From Bacteroidota bacterium (GTDB taxonomy: Bacteria; Bacteroidota; Rhodothermia; Rhodothermales; UBA10348): a stretch of 64,000 bases of DNA. The notes beneath the pieces are model-generated. The model was given only the letters and a program-made list of their open reading frames with translations. It searched no databases and had not been told where the DNA came from. The stretch lies in assembly GCA_029262835.1 (NCBI GenBank), contig JAJCYQ010000099.1, positions 1-64,000 on the forward strand. Reading direction: 5' to 3'. The number at the start of each line of letters is the position of its first letter. Within the stretch, counting starts at the first letter, position 1. Positions 35,533 to 44,402 of the stretch are shown piece after piece. Position numbers and translations under genes: made by a program.

Positions 35533-37419
35533 TCAGCTACTACTCATGAAATCGTCCATAAAAGCCTCAGCGCTGAGCAATGACCATATCAACAAACGTC
35601 GATTCGTCTTACCCGAGAGATGATCCATGACCAGGCTTTCAACTGTAGTCCTATCGAACACGTCGTATATTGCGGCATTCCCATTGAACAATACTCTTTT
35701 TACGAAGTCAATGCTATCGCCCTTGAACCAGCTGGCATCCGGGGAGGAAAAACCTTGTTTCATTCGCTCCGTAACATTGTCAGGAATGTAGTTCCGCATC
35801 ATGGAGCGCAGTATCTGTTTCCCATCGTTGGACCTCTGGAAGTACGCATTCACCTTGTCTGAAGTATTGTTTTCGTTAACTCGTACAACCTCCTTCAAGT
35901 TATTCAATTTCAGATCCACTGGACATGCCATAGCAAAGTCTACAAGATCATTGTCCATGAACGGAACCCGACTCTCAAGACTGTGTGCCATACTCAACTT
36001 GTCGTCCACTACAAACAAGCCGTGCAAGAACGTCTTGGCTTCGAAATAAAGTGAGTGATTGATAAAATCCTCGGGACGCTCCAATGCATTGTCATGTGTC
36101 TCATATACATCCCTGAAGATATCCCGCGTCCATACGTGGGAAACGTCTGACCAAATCGGAGCGAACATTTTCTTGATCTGCGTATTGTCGACCAAGCGTT
36201 GCCAGTAAAGATAGTAGTTATCTATATATTCCTCGAAATCCTGACTGTTGGCCCCCCGATAATACCGCCATGGATATCCCCCGAACAATTCGTCGCCACC
36301 CGTTCCAGACAACACGACCTTGACAAATTTGCTTGCGAGCTGAGCGGCATAATAATTGGGGTAACTCTGACCGACGCGTGGTTCCTCCAGGTGCCACGCC
36401 AACTTCGGAAGACAGCGTTCCATGTCACCCGCCTTTAGCACCATCTCATAGTGTTCCGTCCTAAACAAGGCGGACATGGCTTCGGCCTTCGTGCGCTCAT
36501 CAAATGCCAATTCAATCCCTGAAGCCGAACTGAGATCAAATCCGCACGTGAATGTTTTCAGATAGGGGTTCGACCGGGCTGCAATGGCCGTGATGGAACC
36601 GGAGTCCATTCCTCCGCTGAGGAAGCTGCCAAGCTCGACATCACTGACCAGTTGCCTGTTCACCGCTTGGTTGAACAGCCTGTCCAATTCCTCGACATAC
36701 TCCCTCTCATCTGCGGAATGAGAGGGTTCCTTGAAATGGTAGTCCCAGTACCGGTGTTGATTGACAGCCCCCGGCAATTCGCTGAGTTCGATCTTCACGA
36801 AGTGACCCGCAGGAATCAGGCGGATGTCCTTCAGAAGTGTCCGGTCCGTAAAGATATTCTGGAACGTGAAATACTCCAGAAGCGCTTCCTTATCCAATTC
36901 TATCCTGAGTCCAGGAATCGTCTGAATCGCTTTCTGCTCGGACGCAAATGCAAGTACGGTGCCTTGTTGACACATGTACAATGGCTTGATCCCATACCGG
37001 TCCCTGGCCAGCAGCATGGACTTTTCCTTCCGGTCCCAAAGTGCCAAGGCAAACATGCCATTGAATCGAAGAAGCGCATCCGTCCCCCACTCTGCCAGTG
37101 CATTGAGCACCACCTCACTGTCCGATTGTGAACGGAACCAGTATCCAAGCCCTTCCAACTCGGTACGGAGATCCATGAAATTGTAGATCTCGCCATTGAA
37201 CGACAGTACGTACCTGTGCTCGATACTGATCATGGGCTGACGGGCAGCATCCGACAGGTCGATGATCGCCAGACGGCGATGCCCGACGCCTACATTATTC
37301 TCAACCCATTGTCCTTCACCGTCAGGACCACGGTGTGCAATGGCATCGGTCATCCGCTTGATCGTCTCTTTCACGACCGGACGACCATCAAGATGTAAGA
37401 CGCCTGCTATTCCACACAT
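35533..37419 (-). CDS. asnB: Glutamine-hydrolysing asparagine synthase-like amidotransferase (second)
   Basis: A 628-residue AsnB homologue from the ATG at 37419, which exposes Cys2 in MCGIAGVLHLDG. A 10-residue upstream extension would block the nucleophile and is rejected. SFLSGGMDSGSITAIA is the PP-loop, and VVLSGTGGDELFGGYPWRYY follows. It is clearly diverged from the copy at 17272-19104, so this is not a recent duplication. Both neighbours lie within 2 bp. Confidence 0.88.
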   Translation of the reverse strand: MCGIAGVLHLDGRPVVKETIKRMTDAIAHRGPDGEGQWVENNVGVGHRRLAIIDLSDAARQPMISIEHRYVLSFNGEIYNFMDLRTELEGLGYWFRSQSDSEVVLNALAEWGTDALLRFNGMFALALWDRKEKSMLLARDRYGIKPLYMCQQGTVLAFASEQKAIQTIPGLRIELDKEALLEYFTFQNIFTDRTLLKDIRLIPAGHFVKIELSELPGAVNQHRYWDYHFKEPSHSADEREYVEELDRLFNQAVNRQLVSDVELGSFLSGGMDSGSITAIAARSNPYLKTFTCGFDLSSASGIELAFDERTKAEAMSALFRTEHYEMVLKAGDMERCLPKLAWHLEEPRVGQSYPNYYAAQLASKFVKVVLSGTGGDELFGGYPWRYYRGANSQDFEEYIDNYYLYWQRLVDNTQIKKMFAPIWSDVSHVWTRDIFRDVYETHDNALERPEDFINHSLYFEAKTFLHGLFVVDDKLSMAHSLESRVPFMDNDLVDFAMACPVDLKLNNLKEVVRVNENNTSDKVNAYFQRSNDGKQILRSMMRNYIPDNVTERMKQGFSSPDASWFKGDSIDFVKRVLFNGNAAIYDVFDRTTVESLVMDHLSGKTNRRLLIWSLLSAEAFMDDFMSSS

Positions 37420-37420
37420 A

Positions 37421-38569
37421 TCAACGTATTGAATGAAGTGCGTCGACAATGTAGGCGTAGTCTTCCGCCGTCATCCTGTTGTGGAGAGGTATAGCCATTG
37501 AGCAATCGTTGGCAAGACGGGCTCCAGGAAAGTCATCCGGCTTCAGATCGTACTTGTCCCGGTAATACCCCAGCATATGTACTGCATGTGTTCCCGGGCG
37601 TGTGGATATGCCGACATCCTGGAGTTTTTGCATTATGGCATTCCTTGGCATGGGCGACCGTGATTCATCGACCTTGGTCACATAACTCTGCCATCCATGA
37701 TCCTGGTACTCGGGATGCTCTGGGCAATTCAGCCACGACAGTCCGGACAGCGATTCCGTATAGTATGCGGCCCAACGCTTCCGTTCCTGGATAAACTCAT
37801 CGAGCTTGCCCAGCTGTACGGTTCCGACAGCTCCTTGCAAATCCGTCATACGATAGTTGAAACCCATCATGTTGAACTCAGCCAACAGATACGGCTTCGG
37901 TCCGTGATGCCTCTGCTCCTCGGACACGCTGGCACCATGATTCCTCAGCATTTCCAAACGGGCTGCCAACTCCGGATCCCGGGTTGTCAGCATTCCCCCT
38001 TCGCCCGTGGTAACTGATTTCCTCGGGTGGAAGGAAAAGCAACCCATCGTGCCCAGTCCTCCGGCCGGCGTTCCCTTGTATGCCGCTCCGCTTGCGCATG
38101 CACCATCCTCAATCAACGGAGTATCGCCTGCAATCCGCTTTATAGCGTCCATTTCAGCACAAAGGCCAAACAGATGAACGGGAATTATGGCGCGGGTCCG
38201 TGCCGAGATTGCCTGGGATAATCGCGTCACATCCAGATTGAACGTAGTGGGATCGATGTCGACGAACACGGGCGTTGCACCACACATTTCCACGACATTT
38301 GCGGTAGATACCCACGTAAAGGCAGGCACCACGACCTCATCCCCAGGGCCAATGCCCAGACTGTGGACCGCCAAATGCAATGCCGTTGTCGCGCTGGTGA
38401 CCGCGACAGCATGGGGTACCTCATGACGGCGGGCAAACATGGTTTCGAATTCCCTGACCTTCGGACCGGAGGTCAGCCAGCCCGTTGTCAACGATTCACG
38501 GACGGCATGCCATTCCGCGTCGCCCGTTACCGGCTCCGAAATCTGGATCCGTCTCAGCGGGTTACTCAT
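37421..38569 (-). CDS. DegT/DnrJ/EryC1-type sugar aminotransferase
   Basis: A 382-residue PLP aminotransferase. ISEPVTGDAEWHAVRESLTTGWLTSGP opens the fold, AVTSATTALHLAVHSLG holds the phosphate loop, LIEDGACASGA gives the ring-nitrogen Asp, and GCFSFHPRKSVTTGEGGML carries the PLP Lys. It overlaps the epimerase/dehydratase gene by 4 bp, suggesting the pair forms one amino-sugar branch. Confidence 0.85.
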   Translation of the reverse strand: MSNPLRRIQISEPVTGDAEWHAVRESLTTGWLTSGPKVREFETMFARRHEVPHAVAVTSATTALHLAVHSLGIGPGDEVVVPAFTWVSTANVVEMCGATPVFVDIDPTTFNLDVTRLSQAISARTRAIIPVHLFGLCAEMDAIKRIAGDTPLIEDGACASGAAYKGTPAGGLGTMGCFSFHPRKSVTTGEGGMLTTRDPELAARLEMLRNHGASVSEEQRHHGPKPYLLAEFNMMGFNYRMTDLQGAVGTVQLGKLDEFIQERKRWAAYYTESLSGLSWLNCPEHPEYQDHGWQSYVTKVDESRSPMPRNAIMQKLQDVGISTRPGTHAVHMLGYYRDKYDLKPDDFPGARLANDCSMAIPLHNRMTAEDYAYIVDALHSIR

Positions 38570-39546
38570 GATTTATCTACTCCGGTGGCAATCCGCCAGT
38601 CAATTAGTTTCTGAAGTCCTTCACGAACGGAATACGAATGTGAAAATCCGATTTCTGCCGTCGCTTTTTCCGTCGAGCCGATTCTGTTCTGCACGAATTG
38701 CCTTGCATCATCGGCCGCGTACGGTTTGTAGGTCACGGAAAGGTCGGACTTCTTGAGATCCAGAATTGTATCACACAATTCACGGATGGTCGTCTGGATG
38801 CCTGTACCAACGTTGTAGTAGCCAAGGTGCTGATTGGAAATCATGGCCTGGATATTGGATCGCGCAACGTCCTCAACATAGATGAAGTCATATGCCTGGG
38901 ACCCGTCTCCGTTGATGGTCGGTGCCTCGCCGGCTGCAATCTTGTTCAACATGATCGGCACAACGCCTGAATAAACGGCATGTTGATCCTGTCCCGGTCC
39001 GTAGACATTCATATATCGGAGACCTATCACGGGCAAGTCGTACCGGTCATTGAACGCCGTACACATGGCCTCTCCCGCAATCTTTGTCGAACCGTAGAAG
39101 TTCCTGTTGTTGAACGGATGATCTTCCGTCATCGGTACCTGCACCGCATCGCCATAGACGGAGGCAGAACTGGAATAGACCAGTTTCTTCACACGATTCC
39201 GAGCACAGGCCTCCAGTACATTGAATGTGCCTGCAATATTGACATCAAAGGCTGTACGAGGAAACTCCTTGCAATGCAGGAGCCACATGGCGGCAAGTTG
39301 AAACACACCGTCGACGCCCTTCATGGCGGCGTCAAGTACATCCGTGTCGCGGATATCACCACCGAGTGGAAACACGGAACAGCGTTCATCCTTCAGTGCG
39401 TCCTCGATATTGCCCATTTTACCACGCGCGAAGTTGTCATAAATGACAACCTCTCGAACCGGGTGCTTCAGCAGTTCTGACACGACAAAGCCGCCGATGA
39501 ACCCGGCGCCTCCTATGACCAGTATTTTCGAATCTTTGAGATCCAT
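38566..39546 (-). CDS. NAD-dependent epimerase/dehydratase (extended SDR)
   Basis: A 326-residue extended SDR. KILVIGGAGFIGG (about residues 8-20) binds NAD, and the Ser of LVYSSSASVYGD with Tyr and Lys of NFYGSTKIAGE completes the catalytic triad. RYMNVYGPGQD and DFIYVEDVARS are typical. It probably epimerises or dehydrates the sugar that the adjacent DegT enzyme aminates. A UDP-glucose 4-epimerase label would be too specific. Confidence 0.83.
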   Translation of the reverse strand: MDLKDSKILVIGGAGFIGGFVVSELLKHPVREVVIYDNFARGKMGNIEDALKDERCSVFPLGGDIRDTDVLDAAMKGVDGVFQLAAMWLLHCKEFPRTAFDVNIAGTFNVLEACARNRVKKLVYSSSASVYGDAVQVPMTEDHPFNNRNFYGSTKIAGEAMCTAFNDRYDLPVIGLRYMNVYGPGQDQHAVYSGVVPIMLNKIAAGEAPTINGDGSQAYDFIYVEDVARSNIQAMISNQHLGYYNVGTGIQTTIRELCDTILDLKKSDLSVTYKPYAADDARQFVQNRIGSTEKATAEIGFSHSYSVREGLQKLIDWRIATGVDKS

Positions 39547-39563
39547 TTGTGTCGGGAAATTTG

Positions 39564-41333
39564 TTATGAGTTACCAACGGTACCAACGACCGTTTCGAAT
39601 GGACCCTGCGCCACCAACCGGCCTGTTTCGAGACGAAACAGCCAGTCACAATTCCGGACCGTACTGAGTCGATGGGCAATTACAAGGATGGTCTTCGAGC
39701 CATGGAGTCGATCAATAGCCTTCATGACCTCCGCTTCCGTGGCCTCATCCAATGCACTCGTTGCTTCATCGAGAACGAGGACAGCAGGATCGTGATACAG
39801 GGCACGGGCGATTCCAATACGTTGTCGCTGCCCCCCGGACAGCCTGACGCCACGCTCACCCACTTCCGTGTCCAGACCACTGGGAAGGCTGGCGAACAAT
39901 TCCTTCAATTGAGCTGACTCCACGGCCTTCTGAATCCGCTCCTCATCGATCTCGTCATCTGCCAAACCAAACGCAATATTCCGGCGCATTGAATCATCGG
40001 TCAGGTAGATGGTCTGGGGTACATAGCCAACCTGTCGCTGCCAGCCTCCCATGTCCGTTCGGACAGGTATGTCGTCGCAGCGCACTTCACCATCCTGCGG
40101 AGCAAGAAGACCGAGAATGACGTCGACCAATGTGCTTTTCCCTGACCCGCTCGGCCCGACGATACCAACCGTACTGCCGGCCTCTATCCTCAATGTGATC
40201 CCATTCAGTGCCTTCTCAACGGTGTCGTCGTATGAAAAGCCGACCGAATCCACGACGATGGAGTGCATTCCGTCCGAGATCAATCCAGTCGTTTCCGCCT
40301 CGGATGCCTTGGTCAATTGCTTGAACTCATCGTACAATAAATCCACGACCGGAGCAGAGTAGCGGATGACCTGGGCCGACGCAACCATGCGATTCAATGA
40401 CGGGATCATGCGGAATGCTGCTGCCACGAAAACACCCAGTGTGGGAAGAAGAGCATTCAGATCCGATCCCCTTCCCACCATGACCACTACCAGAATGGCC
40501 AAACCCATGACGGCCACGACTTCCAGGAACAGCCGAGGTGCCTGTTGAAGTGTCTGATAGCGGATGCCGACCTCGAACGACGCGCGGTTATGGACGGAAT
40601 ACTGGGCAGCGAAATGGCGAACACGTCCACCGAGAAGTATGTCCTTCACGCCACCCAGGCCCTGCAGAAGATGCTGTGACCGGAATCCATCATGATACTG
40701 TCGCTTCTGTCCCCAGACAGCCAGTCGGCTCCGCAACGATCGCTGGAAAAGCATGGCGGTCGATCCAAGGAAAACTATCACGGAAAGCGCGCCTATCGGT
40801 TCAAGCCACAGCAGGATTATTCCGATTCCGAAAAGAGTTGACCCTTCCGTCATGAGAGCAAGCAGATTGGTCGTCGCACCGGTCAACATGCTGACCTCTC
40901 CCGTAACATTCCGGATGAGTTCGGACGAATTCCTTTGCAGATGGAACGTGTACGGCTGCAACAGATACTGCCGAAACAACTCAGAGGAGATGTTTTCAGA
41001 CAGATTGTAAGAGAACTTGGCCTGTCTCCACGCAAGGAACATCAGGAATACACCTTTGACCACATAGGTGGATACCAGAAGGCCAAGTGCGCCATAGACC
41101 AGCGTGAGGGTGTCAGGATTGCCGAGATAGGCTATCCAAGGGGCTACACGTGGATTATCTACGACGAGGTCTGCTTGGGTAATCAACGTAAGGAGCGGCA
41201 TGACCAACCCCAGGCCCAACGTCTCGAGGATCGCTCCAAGAAGAAGCAATACCCCCAGAACTCCCGCCTCCTTCTTGAAAGAAGCGGGAATGATGAATAA
41301 AACCTTCTTCAGCAGGGAGGGTCCGTTGGTCAC
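39564..41333 (-). CDS. pglK: ABC-type lipid-linked oligosaccharide flippase (PglK-like)
   Basis: A 589-residue half-transporter. Six hydrophobic segments lie in residues 22-330, including LLLLGAILETLGLGLVMPLL. QGLGGVKDILLGGR is the PglK-type coupling segment. The nucleotide-binding domain has Walker A GPSGSGKST at about 393-401, signature RLSGGQRQRIGIARAL near 494, and VLVLDEATSALDEATE. No Wzx-type flippase is encoded in the window, so this enzyme would flip the diNAcBac-started lipid-linked repeat unit. The gene lies between the SLBB protein and the epimerase genes. Confidence 0.85.
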   Translation of the reverse strand: MTNGPSLLKKVLFIIPASFKKEAGVLGVLLLLGAILETLGLGLVMPLLTLITQADLVVDNPRVAPWIAYLGNPDTLTLVYGALGLLVSTYVVKGVFLMFLAWRQAKFSYNLSENISSELFRQYLLQPYTFHLQRNSSELIRNVTGEVSMLTGATTNLLALMTEGSTLFGIGIILLWLEPIGALSVIVFLGSTAMLFQRSLRSRLAVWGQKRQYHDGFRSQHLLQGLGGVKDILLGGRVRHFAAQYSVHNRASFEVGIRYQTLQQAPRLFLEVVAVMGLAILVVVMVGRGSDLNALLPTLGVFVAAAFRMIPSLNRMVASAQVIRYSAPVVDLLYDEFKQLTKASEAETTGLISDGMHSIVVDSVGFSYDDTVEKALNGITLRIEAGSTVGIVGPSGSGKSTLVDVILGLLAPQDGEVRCDDIPVRTDMGGWQRQVGYVPQTIYLTDDSMRRNIAFGLADDEIDEERIQKAVESAQLKELFASLPSGLDTEVGERGVRLSGGQRQRIGIARALYHDPAVLVLDEATSALDEATEAEVMKAIDRLHGSKTILVIAHRLSTVRNCDWLFRLETGRLVAQGPFETVVGTVGNS

Positions 41334-41377
41334 GTCAATCCGTGAACCTGAATCCGTATTGGTGTCCAGAGGATCGC

Positions 41378-41878
41378 TCAGTTCGTTGAAACCCTGTCCA
41401 ATAGAATGGCCAGGGTCGCAGCAGCGGAAATGATCGGAAACAGGTCTCGAATACTAAACGTTTGGCGAACTACAGATTCAGCACTGAGCACATCGCCAGC
41501 TTGGAGAACGGGGTCTGCAGACGAGACGATAATCTGGTTCTCCATCTCAAGGTCCATGACGACTTCTCGAGATGACTCTGTCAACCTATATAATTGCAAT
41601 TGAAAATTCCGGATCGAGCGTCGGGCCCGCTCCGGTACTTGCGGGCCTCCAGCTAATGAAATTAATTCGCTGAGACGTGTATCTCGAGGTACCTCATACA
41701 ATCCAGGAAATCGCATTGCCCCCCATACATGGACTTGGATCGTTACGTCACCCGATTCAGAATAATTATAATATGCTGCCGTATTTAGTCGCGACCGGTC
41801 AAGATCTGTGTCCTGTCCTTTTGCCAAAAAAGGTGCAGACGTGAATGCGGCGAGCACTACCAGGGCTTTTATTGTCAT
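41378..41878 (-). CDS. SLBB-domain periplasmic polysaccharide export protein
   Basis: A 166-residue protein from the ATG at 41878, with signal peptide MTIKALVVLAAFTSAPFLAKGQ. An SLBB-type domain follows (VTIQVHVWGAMRFPGLYEVPRDTRLSELISLAGGPQ), and a C-terminal hydrophobic helix (LFPIISAAATLAILL). It lacks the Poly_export domain of a full Wza, so it may be an accessory to an outer-membrane protein encoded elsewhere. The frame continues upstream to 42022, but only by reading the Gly-Tyr repeat of the kinase gene in another frame. It starts 4 bp after the kinase stop. Confidence 0.75.
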   Translation of the reverse strand: MTIKALVVLAAFTSAPFLAKGQDTDLDRSRLNTAAYYNYSESGDVTIQVHVWGAMRFPGLYEVPRDTRLSELISLAGGPQVPERARRSIRNFQLQLYRLTESSREVVMDLEMENQIIVSSADPVLQAGDVLSAESVVRQTFSIRDLFPIISAAATLAILLDRVSTN

Positions 41879-41882
41879 GAAT

Positions 41883-44252
41883 CTACTTCTTGAAGGGTTG
41901 ATAGACGATTTCTTCCATCTCCTTGTCAGCATACGTACCGTATCCATAGCCGTACCCATAGCCATATCCGTACCCGTTTCCGTACCCTGCGCCATAGCCA
42001 CCATAAGCACGCTTGGCATCAAATCGGTTGAGAATAATGCCGCTCGGCTTGACGCCGGCGTCCCGCATCATGTCGGTCGCGGCATCAAGTGCTTTCCAGT
42101 GGGTTTCGCCGCTCGATGCGACCATGATGATCATGTCAATGGCGGAGCCAATAATAAGCGCGTCCGACACGCTGAGTAGTGGCGGCGTATCGAGAATAAT
42201 GAGATCATAATGATCCTTCAGCTCGATGAGCAGATCATGCATGCGCCGGGATCCCAATATTTCACTTGGATTGGGAACGGTCTTTCCGACGGGAAGGAGG
42301 GACAAGTCTTCGACGTGCGTCTGTAGCAGCTTCGGGTTGCGAATTGTGGGGTCGAAGAGCCAGTCCACGAGTCCTGGTTCGCGCTTGAGGCCCAGGTAGC
42401 GATGACTGCGAGGCCTTCTCATATCGGCATCAATGAAGAGCGTCCTGCGACCAAGCTGCGCGTTGGTAATGGCAAGGTTCAGCGACGTGGAGGTCTTTCC
42501 CTCTCCCGCCTCAGGGCTGGTAAAGGCAATAACCTTTTCCGTGCCGTCTGGTCGCGCAAAATCCACATTCGTACGGAAGCGCCTGTAAGCTTCTGCCACC
42601 GGCGACATGGGGCTTAGGAGGGTAGCAAGAGACGTATTCAGTTCGCGTCCGTCAATGTCTACTAGTTCATCCCCCCCGAACTCGCTTTCAATCGTACGCT
42701 GCATGTCGGGGATGATGCCCAGGACGGCATAGCCTCGGTGGCGCAAATCTTCTGGCCGCGCCACCTTGTTGTCCATAGCATCACGAACGAAAGCGCCCAA
42801 AACACCCAATATTCCGCCTAAAATCGCACCTAGCAATAGGTTGAGAGATATCCGTGGTCCTACAGGGTCATTGGGCACTACCGCCTTATCGATAATATCC
42901 ACATAACCGAGTTCCGATTCTTCGGCAATCCGCGCTTCCTGCAGATTTTGGAATATGGTCGTGTAGAGCTGCGCACTCGTATCCATGTCGCGCTGGAAAC
43001 GCGCCAGAAGCACTGACTTGTTAGGGATTTTGTTGATTTCCTGTCGATATACGGCGAGCTGGTGATCAAGAACATCCATCCGGGCCTGGGAGCCCGTCAG
43101 TTCAATTCGCTTTTCAATCAGCGTCGTCTGCAAGTCGCCAATGCGCTCGAAGGCCGTCTCAGCATCGCGCCCCAGGACGACGGTGCCGCTGTCTACGAGC
43201 TGATCCGTGTACGCGAGGCTCAGCTCTGCCAGCTGCGCTTTAAAATCCTCAAGCTTCGTCAGATTGTCCGCATATGTCTTATCTATTGCCGCATTCTGAA
43301 CGAGATCAGGATTGAGCGATACCTTCTCCGCGTTTTCAAGCTGAAGCTGCGTAATCCGCTGGCGGATGGCCACAAGTTGTTCGTCCTCATTCGACCCCAT
43401 CATGCGAGAGAGCCCGGGCAGGATTTTATTCAGTTCGGCTTCCAGCGTTTGAAGCTCGGATTCAGATGCACGAATAGAAAATTCAGTACGATATCGCTCT
43501 GCCTCTAGCTCCATAACCTGCGTAAGTAGCGCCTGCGCTTCAATCTGCGGGTCCACCACGCCCTGTTCTTCGGCGTATCCGAGTATATTTGTTTCTGCCG
43601 AGGCAAGCACACTGTCAAACCGTGTCGCTTGTTCTTCCAAGAAGCTGACACCGGCCGAGGCTCTTCGTCTACTCTGTTGCCGGTTGTAGCTTGTGAACTC
43701 ATCAGCATACATATCCGCTATCAGTGCCGCCTCGCGAGGAATCGTGCTGCGGCTCGTGATACGTATTAAGTCAACTTCACGGCTAACGGGTTCAACGATT
43801 ACATAGCGGGACTGAATACGTTGGGCGACGTCCAAGTGAGTAGGCAACTCACCGGCAGAGTTTTCACCAAGAACTGTCAACGACTCATTTGTCCCGGGAA
43901 TCGTGCGCCAATCCATGAGGGCATCGGCGACACGCAGCGCAATCGTTCGTGACTTGATGATTTCAATCTCATTTGCCACATTTTTATTGCCCATTTGCAC
44001 ACCAATGAGTTCCCCAAGCTGCGGTGATGATGATTCATCATTTATCAGCAATAGACTAGATGCTTGGTAAGTGGGAGGCTGAAGATACGTGTACCACGTA
44101 ACAGCAATTAGGACAATACTGTATCCTACGAGCACATACCACTTGCGAGGGAGTATCCGACCGAATACCTCTGAGATGGAAACCTCATCCTCTGGGTATC
44201 GGACCTCAGAGCCAGATACGGACGGCGATGCCGGCTGGTTGTTCAGTGTCAT
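41883..44252 (-). CDS. wzc: Wzc-type polysaccharide co-polymerase and BY-kinase
   Basis: A 789-residue protein. A first membrane helix (YVLVGYSIVLIAVTWYTYL) is followed by a Wzz-type periplasmic domain with long coiled coils, then a second membrane helix (LNLLLGAILGGILGVLGAFV). The cytoplasmic kinase domain has Walker A AFTSPEAGEGKTSTSLNLA, Walker A' LFIDADMRRPRSHRY and Walker B LIILDTPP. The C-terminus is a Gly-Tyr tail, the autophosphorylation cluster. It controls chain length and export. I chose the ATG at 44252, and a GTG at 44288 is an alternative. It is the first gene of the minus-strand cassette. Confidence 0.92.
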   Translation of the reverse strand: MTLNNQPASPSVSGSEVRYPEDEVSISEVFGRILPRKWYVLVGYSIVLIAVTWYTYLQPPTYQASSLLLINDESSSPQLGELIGVQMGNKNVANEIEIIKSRTIALRVADALMDWRTIPGTNESLTVLGENSAGELPTHLDVAQRIQSRYVIVEPVSREVDLIRITSRSTIPREAALIADMYADEFTSYNRQQSRRRASAGVSFLEEQATRFDSVLASAETNILGYAEEQGVVDPQIEAQALLTQVMELEAERYRTEFSIRASESELQTLEAELNKILPGLSRMMGSNEDEQLVAIRQRITQLQLENAEKVSLNPDLVQNAAIDKTYADNLTKLEDFKAQLAELSLAYTDQLVDSGTVVLGRDAETAFERIGDLQTTLIEKRIELTGSQARMDVLDHQLAVYRQEINKIPNKSVLLARFQRDMDTSAQLYTTIFQNLQEARIAEESELGYVDIIDKAVVPNDPVGPRISLNLLLGAILGGILGVLGAFVRDAMDNKVARPEDLRHRGYAVLGIIPDMQRTIESEFGGDELVDIDGRELNTSLATLLSPMSPVAEAYRRFRTNVDFARPDGTEKVIAFTSPEAGEGKTSTSLNLAITNAQLGRRTLFIDADMRRPRSHRYLGLKREPGLVDWLFDPTIRNPKLLQTHVEDLSLLPVGKTVPNPSEILGSRRMHDLLIELKDHYDLIILDTPPLLSVSDALIIGSAIDMIIMVASSGETHWKALDAATDMMRDAGVKPSGIILNRFDAKRAYGGYGAGYGNGYGYGYGYGYGYGTYADKEMEEIVYQPFKK
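41935..42010. repeat. Short tandem repeat coding the Gly-Tyr tail of the kinase
   Basis: About twelve degenerate 6-bp units of the type CCRTAN on the plus strand encode alternating Gly-Tyr in the minus-strand kinase, with a few Asn, Ala and Thr. Slippage here would change the number of phosphorylatable tyrosines in 2-residue steps without a frameshift. Confidence 0.8.
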
Positions 44253-44402
44253 AACTCGGGAAAGAGGGGGCTTCGCCCCGTGGATCACAATGAAAGTGAA
44301 GCCTGAAAGTTAATACATTCTCCGTCGGCGTTCTACCTGGTAATGCAGGATTAATCGTCTCCGGCTACGTAACTTGCTGACAGCATTTACGAGCCTCTCA
44401 CC
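44253..44402. promoter_or_regulatory. Divergent promoter region between wzc and gmd
   Basis: A gap of 114-150 bp, depending on the kinase start, between divergent genes. It must contain the main promoter of the long minus-strand cassette and the promoter of gmd. No confident core promoter motif or operator could be picked out. Confidence 0.45.

Noticed and set aside
41879-42022. N-terminal extension of the SLBB protein up to 42022
   Set aside because: The extension reads the Gly-Tyr repeat of the kinase gene in another frame and would bury the signal peptide that starts at 41878.
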